From GCA-002282575 sp964519885 (lineage in GTDB: Bacteria > Pseudomonadota > Gammaproteobacteria > Thiomicrospirales > Thiomicrospiraceae), in NCBI GenBank assembly GCA_964519885.1, contig CAZFLX010000007.1, forward strand, positions 27,327 to 91,326: DNA of 64,000 bases. The letters are read 5' to 3'. Position 1 is the first letter of the stretch; every line of letters starts with the position of its first letter. Under the pieces are notes generated by a model, which was not told the DNA's origin, did no database searches, and saw only the letters and a list, made by a program, of their open reading frames with translations. Shown piece by piece: positions 44,998-54,357 of this stretch. Position numbers and translations under genes: made by a program.

Positions 44998-46632
44998 TTA
45001 CTTTCCTTGTTGATGCGCTAAAGCCGCTTGAATAAATGCCGAGAATAACGGATGACCATTACGAGGCGTCGAGGTAAACTCTGGATGGAACTGACAAGCA
45101 AAAAACCATGGGTGAACTGATGTTGGCAATTCTACGGTTTCAACCAAGCCGCCCTCTGCAGAACGGCCACCAATAATTAAACCTGCCTCATTAAGGCGCG
45201 GAATGTAGTGATCGTTGACTTCATAACGATGACGGTGACGTTCCCAAATGACCGCTTTACCATAAATTGCTTTTGCCAGTGAACCTTCTTCTAACACAGC
45301 CGCTTGTGAACCCAAACGCATGGTGCCACCCAAATCGACATCTTCAGTTCGTGCTTGAACCTTACCATCTGGATCAACCCATTCAGTAATCATCGCCACT
45401 ACAGGGTGACGTGCTTTAGCACGGAATTCTGTACTATGCGCTTCAGGCAGTTTAGCAAGGTTACGCGCTGCTTCAATAACAGCTACCTGCATACCTAAAC
45501 AAATACCTAAATAGGGAATTTTATTCTCACGTGCATAAGTCACCGCTAAAATTTTACCCTCTACGCCACGCTCACCAAAACCACCAGGCACCAGAATCGC
45601 ATCATGATTTTCCAGTAATTTAGTGCCTTCGGTTTCTAAACGCTCAGAATCAATATAGGTAATGTCGATTTTTGATTTAGCATGAATACCCGCATGTAAC
45701 AGAGATTCATTGAGCGATTTGTATGCTTCGGTCAACTCTACATATTTACCCACTAAGGCAATACGAACACAATGCTCAGGATTGGCGATAGCAGCAACGA
45801 CAGCATCCCAGTCGGCCAAATTGGCTGGCGGCACATCCAAACGCAACTGATCGCACACAACTTGATCGAAACCTTGGTCATGCAACATACGAGGCACGGC
45901 ATAAATGCTCGGCGCATCTAGCGAATTAATGACCGCTTTTTCGGAAACGCTAGTGAATAAGGCAATTTTACGTTTGTCGCTATCAGAAATCGGACGATCA
46001 GAACGACACAAGAGCACATCGGGCTGAATGCCAATAGAACGCAGTTGTTGTACTGAATGCTGAGTCGGCTTGGTTTTTAACTCACCTGCAGTAGCAATGT
46101 AAGGAAGCAGTGTTAGGTGAACGAAAAGCGCATTTTCACGCCCCAACTCAACACCCATTTGACGAATGGCTTCCATAAAAGGAAGTGATTCAATATCACC
46201 GACGGTACCACCGACTTCAACAATCGCTACATCGATATCTTGTGCGGCCAACTGAATGCGACGTTTGATTTCATCGGTAATGTGTGGAATAACCTGAACC
46301 GTGCCGCCCAAATAATCGCCACGACGCTCTTTGCGAATCACAGAATCATATACCTGACCAGTCGAGAAGCTATTATTACGCCCCATACGACGATCAATAA
46401 AGCGCTCATAATGACCTAAGTCTAAATCGGTTTCAGCGCCATCATCAGTTACAAAGACTTCACCATGCTGCATTGGACTCATGGTGCCTGGATCGACGTT
46501 GATATAAGGATCCATTTTCAACATGGTCACCTTCAATCCACGAGCTGCCAGCGCCGCTCCCAACGAAGCCGCTGCAATTCCTTTTCCTAATGAGGAAACA
46601 ACACCACCAGTGACAAATACAAACTTAGCCAT
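44998..46632 (-). CDS. pyrG: CTP synthase
   Basis: Aminates UTP to CTP using glutamine. 544 residues from ATG 46632 (MAKFVFVTGGVVSSLGKG); a GTG nine bases earlier is less likely. The N-terminal synthetase carries GKGIAAASLGA. The C-terminal glutamine amidotransferase has the nucleophile Cys in GICLGMQ and the His/Glu in CQFHPEFTSTP. An extended -10 promoter lies upstream. Confidence 0.97.
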   Translation of the reverse strand: MAKFVFVTGGVVSSLGKGIAAASLGAALAARGLKVTMLKMDPYINVDPGTMSPMQHGEVFVTDDGAETDLDLGHYERFIDRRMGRNNSFSTGQVYDSVIRKERRGDYLGGTVQVIPHITDEIKRRIQLAAQDIDVAIVEVGGTVGDIESLPFMEAIRQMGVELGRENALFVHLTLLPYIATAGELKTKPTQHSVQQLRSIGIQPDVLLCRSDRPISDSDKRKIALFTSVSEKAVINSLDAPSIYAVPRMLHDQGFDQVVCDQLRLDVPPANLADWDAVVAAIANPEHCVRIALVGKYVELTEAYKSLNESLLHAGIHAKSKIDITYIDSERLETEGTKLLENHDAILVPGGFGERGVEGKILAVTYARENKIPYLGICLGMQVAVIEAARNLAKLPEAHSTEFRAKARHPVVAMITEWVDPDGKVQARTEDVDLGGTMRLGSQAAVLEEGSLAKAIYGKAVIWERHRHRYEVNDHYIPRLNEAGLIIGGRSAEGGLVETVELPTSVHPWFFACQFHPEFTSTPRNGHPLFSAFIQAALAHQQGK

Positions 46633-46667
46633 GACATTCACTTATGAGCACATAAAAAATTTACCCA

Positions 46668-46676
46668 ATTATAGCA
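46668..46676 (-). promoter_or_regulatory. Extended -10 promoter of pyrG
   Basis: On the minus strand TGCTATAAT (46676-46668) is a perfect TATAAT with the TGn extension, 35 bp before the pyrG ATG. The -35 region is poor, as common for extended -10 promoters. It lies in the 82-bp gap after ilvA. Confidence 0.6.
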
Positions 46677-46714
46677 AATTTTAGCGCTGTTGGATATGGC
46701 AATATCAAGCCCAA

Positions 46715-48232
46715 TCATGCCAAAAACAATGAATAAGCCGGATTATCATTCTCTGAGGTATAGGGGTAGCCCAGCTGTCTTAAAAAAGCATGAAAAGCTA
46801 ACAATTCACTCTCTGGAACCTGAATACCCGCCAACACAGTGCCTTCTGCAGCGCCATGATTTCGATAATGAAATAAACTAATATTCCAACCAGCCGACAT
46901 AGAAGACAAGAAAGCTAATAATGCGCCTGGACGTTCAGGAAACTCAAAGCGCACCAATTGCTCATCTAAGGCTTTTCCACCAACACCACCAATCATGTGT
47001 CTCAAATGCAACTTAGCCATTTCATTCGCTGAAAGGTCTATGGTTGAAAAACCCTTTGCTTCTAACTCGTTAATAATTTTTGCTTTTTCACCCGTTCCCT
47101 CGTTCAATCGAATGCCAACAAACACATGTGCCAGTAATGAATCCGCATAACGGTAATTAAATTCAGTGATAACGCGTTTGTTACCCAATAAACGACAAAA
47201 TTCTAAGAAACTCCCTGGATGTTCAGGAATGGTCACAGCAAGCAAAGTCTCAGTGCCTTCACCAATTTCTGTACGCTCGGCAATGTAACGCAAACGATCA
47301 AAGTTCATATTCGCGCCACTGACTATCGCCACTAATGACTCATCTTTCCAACCCTGAGCCAAAGCGTACTTTTTAAGACCTGCTACAGCAATCGCCCCTG
47401 CAGGTTCAGCTATCGAACGCGTATCTTCAAACACTTCTTTAATGGCGGCGCACATTTCATCAGTTGTTACCGTCACCATCGCATCGACATAATGTTGCGC
47501 CACCATAAACGGACGCTCACCGACTTGTGCCACCGCCACGCCGTCAGCAAAAATACCTACTTGTGACAAAACAACACGCTCACCGGCTTCTAGTGCCGCC
47601 TTCATACATGCCGCATCTTCAGGTTCGACACCAATCACCAAGGTTTCTGGATGAATCGCTTTAATCACTGCTGCTACGCCCGCGATAATGCCACCACCAC
47701 CAACAGGCACAAACACCGCTTTCATCGGCTGTGTATGTTGACGAATCAACTCTAACCCAATCGTTCCCTGACCCGCAATCACTTCCCAATCATCATAAGG
47801 ATGAATGAAAGTAGCCCCCGTTTGAGCTACCAAATATTGAGCATATTCAGCCGCTTGATTAAAATTATCACCATGCAATACCACCTCACCACCTAAGCGA
47901 CGCACCGACTCTACTTTAATCGATGGCGTTGTTTGTGGCATCACGATTGTTGCTTTCAACTTCAGCTTTTGAGCCGCTAAGGCTACTCCTTGCGCATGAT
48001 TGCCAGCCGAAGCGGCAATAACGCCATTGTCTCGCTCTTGTTGCGATAGGTTCAGCATACGATTGTAAGCACCGCGCAGTTTAAAAGAGAAAACAGGCTG
48101 TAAATCTTCCCGCTTTAACACAACGCGATTACCGCATTTACTTGATAAACGTGGTGCATAGGTTAAGGGGCTTTCTTGAGCGACATCGTAAACGGGCGCA
48201 CGCAAAACCATTTTTAACAGACGTTGGGGCAT
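46715..48232 (-). CDS. ilvA: Threonine dehydratase (biosynthetic)
   Basis: PLP enzyme that deaminates threonine to 2-oxobutyrate for isoleucine. 505 residues from ATG 48232 (MPQRLLKMVLRAPVY), with GGAA about 8 nt upstream; the ORF extends further up but the extra 23 residues look non-coding. PLP Lys51 sits in FSFKLRGAY and PVGGGGIIAG binds phosphate. Two C-terminal ACT-like regulatory domains start near residue 320 (ETLLAVTIPEHPGSFLEF, then VRFEFPERPGALLAF), giving feedback inhibition in the E. coli type. Confidence 0.97.
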   Translation of the reverse strand: MPQRLLKMVLRAPVYDVAQESPLTYAPRLSSKCGNRVVLKREDLQPVFSFKLRGAYNRMLNLSQQERDNGVIAASAGNHAQGVALAAQKLKLKATIVMPQTTPSIKVESVRRLGGEVVLHGDNFNQAAEYAQYLVAQTGATFIHPYDDWEVIAGQGTIGLELIRQHTQPMKAVFVPVGGGGIIAGVAAVIKAIHPETLVIGVEPEDAACMKAALEAGERVVLSQVGIFADGVAVAQVGERPFMVAQHYVDAMVTVTTDEMCAAIKEVFEDTRSIAEPAGAIAVAGLKKYALAQGWKDESLVAIVSGANMNFDRLRYIAERTEIGEGTETLLAVTIPEHPGSFLEFCRLLGNKRVITEFNYRYADSLLAHVFVGIRLNEGTGEKAKIINELEAKGFSTIDLSANEMAKLHLRHMIGGVGGKALDEQLVRFEFPERPGALLAFLSSMSAGWNISLFHYRNHGAAEGTVLAGIQVPESELLAFHAFLRQLGYPYTSENDNPAYSLFLA

Positions 48233-48293
48233 GAAACATTCCGACAGGTAAATTGATTCACAGTTTAGCAGATGACACAGATTTGCGCATGAC

Positions 48294-48310
48294 TGCGACA
48301 ATTTGTCGCA
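48294..48310. promoter_or_regulatory. Perfect 17-bp palindrome in the ilvA / copper-receptor gap
   Basis: TGCGACAA-T-TTGTCGCA is an exact inverted repeat centred between divergent ilvA (starts 48232) and the copper receptor (starts 48372). It ends 61 bp before the receptor ATG. The -10-like TAAAAT at 48334-48339 lies between. It looks like a repressor operator; the protein is unknown. Confidence 0.6.
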
Positions 48311-48371
48311 TGTTATTAATCACTGAAAGAGCCTAAAATGCATGGTTGAAAAATTATCTAAGGGTTTTGCT

Positions 48372-50411
48372 ATGAATAAGTCCACACTTGCCATTGCCGT
48401 CGCTATGGCATTTTCACCTGTTGTCTATGCCAACACACTCAACACCATACTTGTCACAGACCAAGCTCTTCCTATGGCTAGTGATAGTCGTAGCGCAGAA
48501 AGTTTTCGCTTAACCGCTAAACAAGAAGGTGGCGAAATTTTGCGCAATACACTGGGCGTTGATGCTTCTCGCATGGGTGGACATGGCTTAGATCCCAGTA
48601 TTCGCGGACAAAGCCAAACACAATTAAATGTTATTTTAGACGATGCTTACCTGCATGGTGGTTGCCCTAACCGCATGGATCCCCCAACGTCTTTTGCCAA
48701 TATTGAAAGTTATGACAGCGTTCGTGTAATTCAAGGCGTTGAAACCTTGCAATACGGAACTGGCGGTACGGGTGGTACGATTTTATTTGAACGTGGCATC
48801 CCTGAAATGGGCACTCACGGTAAAGTTGAAGTTGGCGCAGGCGATAATGCGTATAAAAGCTCAGCCAATGCGGAAGTATCGACTCGTGGTGAGTTAGGTT
48901 ACATTCGTGCCTTTGCTATTAATAAAGATGGCAGCAATTACAAGGATGGTAACGGCAACACAGTTCGCACCAGCTACAGCACCGAGCATCATGGTGTCAT
49001 TGCAGGCTTAACACCCAAAGCGGGCGAACGCATCGAAATGAGCGCTGAAAAAATTGTTACGCATAATGCACTATTCCAAGGTTCAGGCATGGATGCCCCT
49101 TATGATGAAATGAACATCATGCGCTTAAAATACCGTAGCAGTAACGGTTTTGGCTTTGTTGATGGTATTAAGGCCGACCTGTCTTATGCCGCTGATGAGC
49201 ATTTGATGGATAACTACAGCTTACGTCCAAACATGGCTATGCGCATGAAGTCACCCACGACTTCCAATACTTTATCCGGAAAATTAGCACTAACCAGTAA
49301 ACTAAGTTCTTCCACATCAGTTGAGTATGGTCTTAACATTCAAAATGTTAATCGAAAAGCTGATTTGGTGCGCGTTATGCCTTTACCACAAACCAATATT
49401 TCTTTTAACTGGCCAAACGTCAGCACGGATCGTATCGGCGTGTTTGCTGAAGCGTTGCACAAGCTAACAAACGACAGCCGTATTAAGGCTGGTGTTCGTT
49501 TCGATAAAGTCACAGCAGAAGCAGATTTATTAAATACAAAAGCAAACCCTATGGCTATTACGCCGGCACAAATGTATGACCGCGTTTATGGCTACAAAGG
49601 TGATGGCAAAATCAATGAAGATCATTGGAGTGCCTTAGCTCGTTACGAGTTAGACTTGGCTAAAGACCTGACTTGGTTTACGGGTGTTAGTCGAACCATG
49701 CGTACTGCGGATGAAACCGAGCGTTTCTTTGCTAATGGTGCGAATGTCAATGCAACAGGATCTTTCGCTACAGCCAATAGTTCGGCATGGGTTGGTAACC
49801 CCAACCTAAATCCGGAAAAACATATTCAAATTGATACCGGACTCAGCAAACAAACCGAACAATTTGGATGGCGCGCTACCGTCTTTTATGACGCCGTTCA
49901 AGACTATATTTTACGTGATCGTTTAACAGTAACAAATGGCAAAATTACCACCTACCGCAATGTCAATGCCACCCTATATGGCGCGCAATTAGAAGGTTAC
50001 ACAGGCTTTGCTTGGAATACTCAATTAGCGGGTGGATTAAGCTATGTTAGCAGTCATAACGACAGCGATAATCGTAATATTGCGCAAACACCGCCTTTAT
50101 CGGGTTATGTTGCCTTAAACAAACAAGTGGGTGATTTAGCCATGGGAGCACGTTTCCGCTTCCAAGATCAACAAAGTGCCATTGATACGCTCAGTGGACT
50201 GGATACACAAAAAACACCAGCTTGGTCAGTGTTAGACTTGTATGGTAGCTACCGTATCAATAAAACCGTTAAAGTGATGGCGGGTGTTGATAACGTATTT
50301 GACCATGCTTACTTCCAGCATGTGGGTAGAACCGACAGCTTAACAGGTAACACCATTAACTTATATGAGCCAGGTCGCTCTGCTTGGGTTAAACTATCGG
50401 CTAAGTTTTAA
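48372..50411 (+). CDS. TonB-dependent copper receptor (NosA/OprC family)
   Basis: 679 residues from ATG 48372, with AAGGGT about 8 nt upstream. A signal peptide ends near VYAN (residue 20). The plug domain carries the NosA/OprC signature GGHGLDPSIRGQSQTQLNV and HGGCPNRMDPPTSFAN (methionines and a cysteine used in copper binding). A beta-barrel follows and the chain ends in an aromatic residue (LSAKF). NosA/OprC receptors import copper across the outer membrane and are copper-repressed. It leads an operon with SCO and PCuAC, 18 bp from the SCO start. No TonB box was identified with certainty. Confidence 0.92.
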   Translation: MNKSTLAIAVAMAFSPVVYANTLNTILVTDQALPMASDSRSAESFRLTAKQEGGEILRNTLGVDASRMGGHGLDPSIRGQSQTQLNVILDDAYLHGGCPNRMDPPTSFANIESYDSVRVIQGVETLQYGTGGTGGTILFERGIPEMGTHGKVEVGAGDNAYKSSANAEVSTRGELGYIRAFAINKDGSNYKDGNGNTVRTSYSTEHHGVIAGLTPKAGERIEMSAEKIVTHNALFQGSGMDAPYDEMNIMRLKYRSSNGFGFVDGIKADLSYAADEHLMDNYSLRPNMAMRMKSPTTSNTLSGKLALTSKLSSSTSVEYGLNIQNVNRKADLVRVMPLPQTNISFNWPNVSTDRIGVFAEALHKLTNDSRIKAGVRFDKVTAEADLLNTKANPMAITPAQMYDRVYGYKGDGKINEDHWSALARYELDLAKDLTWFTGVSRTMRTADETERFFANGANVNATGSFATANSSAWVGNPNLNPEKHIQIDTGLSKQTEQFGWRATVFYDAVQDYILRDRLTVTNGKITTYRNVNATLYGAQLEGYTGFAWNTQLAGGLSYVSSHNDSDNRNIAQTPPLSGYVALNKQVGDLAMGARFRFQDQQSAIDTLSGLDTQKTPAWSVLDLYGSYRINKTVKVMAGVDNVFDHAYFQHVGRTDSLTGNTINLYEPGRSAWVKLSAKF

Positions 50412-50429
50412 TTAAGTTAGCGAGTGGTC

Positions 50430-51041
50430 ATGAAAAATAGCTATCTGGGTGCGATGGCAGCGGTTATTGCAGTAAGTGTGTTGCTCATTCTTAATCCTTG
50501 GACAAATGATGATACAACGCATGAGCAAGCCATCGCTCATCTTGTAAGCGATGAAAAGCCGAGCGGTGGTAACTTTACCCTCACGGGCACACATGGACCG
50601 ATGAGTTTAAGTGACTTCAAAAACAAAGTGGTGTTACTCTACTTTGGATACACCACTTGCCCAGATATTTGCCCGACCAACTTGGGTAACTTGGCTTCAG
50701 CGATGAATCAACTCAGCGCTGATGAACAAGCCAAGGTTCAGGTGTTGATGATTACGGTTGACCCTGAACGTGATGACCAAGCTAAAATGGACGTCTATTT
50801 ACCCTACTTTCATAAAAGTTTTAAAGGGATGACGGGAACACCAGAACAAATAGCCGAAGTAGCCAACCGCTACGGCGCAGTTTATCAAAAAGCCGCCATT
50901 GGAGAAGGGGCATTAGGTTATGCGGTAGATCACTCTGCATTCACCTACCTCATTAATCAACAAGGAATTTTGGTCACACAGTTACCTCACGACACTTCTG
51001 GTGAAGAATTTGTTGTGGCCGTTCGTTCATTACTGAAATAA
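50430..51041 (+). CDS. SCO1/SenC family copper chaperone
   Basis: 203 residues from ATG 50430 (GTG 6 bp upstream is less likely). An N-terminal membrane anchor (about 5-24) precedes a thioredoxin fold with the copper-binding CPDICP motif (FGYTTCPDICPTN), the VDPERD segment and the third ligand His in VDHSAFTYLI. SCO proteins deliver or reduce copper for the CuA site of cytochrome c oxidase. It lies between the copper receptor and PCuAC. Confidence 0.94.
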   Translation: MKNSYLGAMAAVIAVSVLLILNPWTNDDTTHEQAIAHLVSDEKPSGGNFTLTGTHGPMSLSDFKNKVVLLYFGYTTCPDICPTNLGNLASAMNQLSADEQAKVQVLMITVDPERDDQAKMDVYLPYFHKSFKGMTGTPEQIAEVANRYGAVYQKAAIGEGALGYAVDHSAFTYLINQQGILVTQLPHDTSGEEFVVAVRSLLK

Positions 51042-51066
51042 CCATTCCTAAAAGAGGATGTCATTC

Positions 51067-51531
51067 ATGAAAATCAATTTACTCGCTTCTGCAATGCTCA
51101 TGACGCTGAGTCTTGGTGTACAAGCGGCTGTCAACGATCACATTCAAATCAAAGATGGTTTTGTACGTGAGGTGCCACCCAATCAAACCATTTCGGCCGC
51201 TTTCATGACCATTCAAAATAATGACATGAGCGACCATAAAGTGGTTAGTGCCAGCTCACCTGCTGCAAAGGTTGTCGAGCTGCACACCCATACGCACGAA
51301 AACGGCATGATGAAAATGCGTCAAATCCCACAAATCGACCTGCCCGCTGGTGCAGATGCGACACTCAAACCAGGCGGATTGCACATTATGCTGATTGACT
51401 TGACCGCTCCCTTAGCCACTGACAAGCCAGTTCCTGTTACCATTAAATTTGAAGATGGCAGCGAAAAAACCATGGAGCTTCCTGTCAAATCGGTTAAATC
51501 CATGGGCAATATGGGACAAATGAAACACTGA
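51067..51531 (+). CDS. PCuAC-domain periplasmic copper chaperone
   Basis: 154 residues from ATG 51067. AGAGG lies 9 nt upstream, whereas the ATG at 51058 abuts it. A signal peptide ends near VQAA (about residue 21). The copper motif is read as HTHTHENGMMKMRQ followed by GGLHIMLIDL, which fits H(M)X10MX21HXM. PCuAC hands Cu(I) to SCO or oxidase. A Met/His-rich tail (MGNMGQMKH) ends the protein. The operon closes with a bidirectional terminator. Confidence 0.93.
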   Translation: MKINLLASAMLMTLSLGVQAAVNDHIQIKDGFVREVPPNQTISAAFMTIQNNDMSDHKVVSASSPAAKVVELHTHTHENGMMKMRQIPQIDLPAGADATLKPGGLHIMLIDLTAPLATDKPVPVTIKFEDGSEKTMELPVKSVKSMGNMGQMKH

Positions 51532-51562
51532 TAGCGAGCTATGCTTCAACCTATACAACCAA

Positions 51563-51590
51563 AATTAAAGCCCTTAACAGGGCTTTAATT
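51563..51590. terminator. Bidirectional terminator after the copper operon
   Basis: Perfect 11-bp arms AATTAAAGCCC (51563-51573) and GGGCTTTAATT (51580-51590) with a 6-nt loop lie between PCuAC and the convergent thioredoxin-like gene, touching the latter's stop. T-rich sequence follows on the plus side. Confidence 0.75.
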
Positions 51591-52048
51591 TATTTGGCTT
51601 GTTCTAACTTAGCGATAAGGGCATCCAACTTAGCGCGGTAATGTTCGACACTGGTCATGCCGACAATATTTTCAGCAAGCTTATTACCTTGCATATCAGT
51701 TACCACCAGAGTTGGAAATAAACTGGTTTTGTAACGTACTTTTAAGTTACGAATTTGGTCATAACCCAAACCACGCACATAAAACCAATCCGCATCTGAA
51801 ACTTGGATGATTTCAGTGAACTGCAAAGGATGAATGTGTCCCGTTGCAATCATTGGTTCGATAACCTGGTCACGCATCGTGATACAAGATGAGCATCCTG
51901 GAATGGTGAACAACAATAATTGCCACTGATGTTTATTGACGGGACTTTCTTGTGGCGTTGCATTTTTAGCCTCTTTCTCTGCACTAAAACCATAAGGTGC
52001 CGAAGCCAAGCTCATGACTGCCGCCAGTAAAACAAAAAGTGGTTTCAT
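51590..52048 (-). CDS. Exported thioredoxin-fold protein
   Basis: 152 residues with a signal peptide ending near GFSA (about residue 23). The thioredoxin-like core reads QLLLFTIPGCSSC, giving a CxxC at residues 53-56 (approximately), followed by YKTSLFPTLVVTD (cis-Pro). It resembles SoxW/thioredoxin-type periplasmic reductants but I cannot name it. It converges on the copper operon and could keep SCO or PCuAC cysteines reduced, which is inference. The 204 bp before metG hold a TAAAAT -10 candidate at 52208-52213 and nothing else clear. Confidence 0.75.
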   Translation of the reverse strand: MKPLFVLLAAVMSLASAPYGFSAEKEAKNATPQESPVNKHQWQLLLFTIPGCSSCITMRDQVIEPMIATGHIHPLQFTEIIQVSDADWFYVRGLGYDQIRNLKVRYKTSLFPTLVVTDMQGNKLAENIVGMTSVEHYRAKLDALIAKLEQAK

Positions 52049-52252
52049 GAAAATATCCTGATTTTATATTTGAAACTAAAGCATTAGCGCAAACTGGACT
52101 ACCAGATGTTAGTTTTGATAATGCCTCATTCATTAGTAGATTACAAGTAGGCAAATAAAATATTCCAATTGAATCTAGTTGCATTGCTCGTACCAAGGGC
52201 TATCGGGTAAAATGGTGGGTCACGTCATCAATTTTTCGGAAAGTTAGTTACT

Positions 52253-54334
52253 ATGTCTCAACCGTCGCGCCGTATGCTGGTTACCAGTGCTCTACCCTAT
52301 GCCAATGGCCCTATTCACTTAGGTCATATGGTGGAATATATCCAAACGGATATTTGGGTACGCTTCCAAAAATTGATGGGGAATAACTGTACTTATGTCT
52401 GTGCCGATGATGCTCATGGCACGCCGATTATGTTGCGCGCTCAAAACGAAGGCATTAGCCCCGAAGCGCTAATCGGTCGAATTTGGCAAGAACACACACG
52501 CGATTTTGCTGGTTTTGGTATTGGTTTTGACCACTATCACAGTACCCATTCAGAAGAAAATAAAACACTGGCACAGGGCGTTTACGTTAAATTGCGTGAT
52601 GCGGGCTTAATCAGTGAAAAAGACATTGAACAGGCTTACGATCCTGAAAAAGGCATGTTCCTGCCCGACCGTTTTGTTAAAGGCGAATGCCCGAAATGTG
52701 GCGCTCACGATCAGTATGGTGACAGTTGCGAAAGCTGTGGCGCGACCTACAGCCCATTAGAAATGAAGAACCCCGTGTCCACCATCACGGGCGCCACACC
52801 TGTGGCTAAAACCTCACGTCACTATTTTTTTGAACTGCCTAAATTACAAGAGTGGTTATCGGATTGGATTCGTAGCGAAGGTCGTCTACCCAGTCAGCTG
52901 GTCAACAAGCTAGATGAATGGTTTGAAAGTGACTTACAACCTTGGGACATTTCACGTGACGCGCCCTACTTTGGATTTGAAATTCCCGATACCGTCGATA
53001 AATTCTTTTATGTCTGGTTAGATGCACCCATTGGTTACATGGGCAGTTTTAAGGCTTATTGCGACAAAACGGGCATCAACTTTGATGACTACTGGAAAGC
53101 CGATAGTGACGTTGAACTTTATCATTTTATTGGCAAAGACATTGTTTACTTCCACACGCTATTCTGGCCATCGATGTTGCACGCAGCGGGTTATCGCACA
53201 CCCAGCGCCGTCTTCGCTCATGGTTTCCTGACGGTAAATGGTCAAAAAATGTCTAAGTCACGCGGCACTTTTATTACCGCTGAAGCCTATTTGAATCACT
53301 TGCCGCCCCAAGCCCTGCGTTATTACTTCGCCGCTAAATTGTCGAGTCGTGTTGAAGACATAGATTTAAGCATGGAAGACTTTGTGCAACGCGTCAACAG
53401 TGATTTAGTCGGCAAATTGGTGAATATTGCCAGTCGTTGTTCTGGGTTCATTCATAAATTCTTTGATGCTAAGCTGGCAAAGCTAGATTCTGCTCATGTG
53501 GGTTTATTACAGCCTTACCAACAAGCAAGCGAGTCTATTGCACGCTTGTACGAACAGCGTGAGTTTGGTCAAGCGATGCGCGAAATTATGGCATTGGCTG
53601 ACCAGGCTAATGCTTGGATTGCAGAAGTCGCGCCTTGGCAACAAGCAAAAGACGAAGCGCAGCGCGATGCCTTGCATCAGTCGGCCAGTTTAGCGATTAA
53701 CCTGTTCCGCACATTGATGGTTTACCTCAGCCCAGTTCTGCCAGAAATGGCACAACAAGCACGCAGCTTTTTACAAGAAATTGACTGGGATTGGCAAAGT
53801 GCTCAAACCCCATTGCAAGATCACCGCATTGCCCCCTACGCCCCCCTATTTACGCGTATTGACCCCAAACACGTCGAGGCCATGATGACTGAAAACGCTC
53901 AAGCCGTTGCTGCGCAACCCCAACAAAAAGCAACCAATACCCCTGCTGTTACTGCGACAGTTCAATCGCCTGTGCCGACAACAACCGAATTCGTTGTAGA
54001 AGCCATTGGTGAAGAAATTGCCATTGAAGACTTCATGAAAATTGATTTACGCGTCGCACGTATCGTCAAAGCAGAACATGTTCCTGAAGCGGATAAGCTG
54101 GTGAAATTAACGCTAGATATCGGTGTCGGTACACGTCAAGTCTTTGCGGGCATTAAATCAGCCTTCAGCCCCGAGCAACTTGAAGGACGCATGACGGTAA
54201 TGGTCGCCAACTTGAAACCCCGTAAAATGCGCTTTGGCATGTCGGAAGGCATGGTACTGGCAGGCAGCGGTGACGGTGGTCTTTACTTACTCACCCCTGA
54301 TTCGGGCGCACAACCTGGTATGCGGGTAAAATAA
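52253..54334 (+). CDS. metG: Methionyl-tRNA synthetase
   Basis: Charges initiator and elongator tRNA-Met. 693 residues. HIGH is HLGHMVEY, the zinc knuckle is CPKCGAHDQYGDSCESCG, KMSKS is KMSKSRGTF. A C-terminal tRNA-binding domain (about 590-693, IEDFMKIDLRVARIVKAE) is attached by an Ala/Gln/Thr-rich linker, as in E. coli. rnfA starts 24 bp downstream. Confidence 0.98.
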   Translation: MSQPSRRMLVTSALPYANGPIHLGHMVEYIQTDIWVRFQKLMGNNCTYVCADDAHGTPIMLRAQNEGISPEALIGRIWQEHTRDFAGFGIGFDHYHSTHSEENKTLAQGVYVKLRDAGLISEKDIEQAYDPEKGMFLPDRFVKGECPKCGAHDQYGDSCESCGATYSPLEMKNPVSTITGATPVAKTSRHYFFELPKLQEWLSDWIRSEGRLPSQLVNKLDEWFESDLQPWDISRDAPYFGFEIPDTVDKFFYVWLDAPIGYMGSFKAYCDKTGINFDDYWKADSDVELYHFIGKDIVYFHTLFWPSMLHAAGYRTPSAVFAHGFLTVNGQKMSKSRGTFITAEAYLNHLPPQALRYYFAAKLSSRVEDIDLSMEDFVQRVNSDLVGKLVNIASRCSGFIHKFFDAKLAKLDSAHVGLLQPYQQASESIARLYEQREFGQAMREIMALADQANAWIAEVAPWQQAKDEAQRDALHQSASLAINLFRTLMVYLSPVLPEMAQQARSFLQEIDWDWQSAQTPLQDHRIAPYAPLFTRIDPKHVEAMMTENAQAVAAQPQQKATNTPAVTATVQSPVPTTTEFVVEAIGEEIAIEDFMKIDLRVARIVKAEHVPEADKLVKLTLDIGVGTRQVFAGIKSAFSPEQLEGRMTVMVANLKPRKMRFGMSEGMVLAGSGDGGLYLLTPDSGAQPGMRVK

Positions 54335-54357
54335 CTCAGTTAGATTAGGTAAGCATC

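Noticed and set aside
48294..48310. LexA/SOS box reading of the ilvA-receptor palindrome
   Set aside because: It lacks CTGT-N8-ACAG and the downstream gene is a copper receptor.
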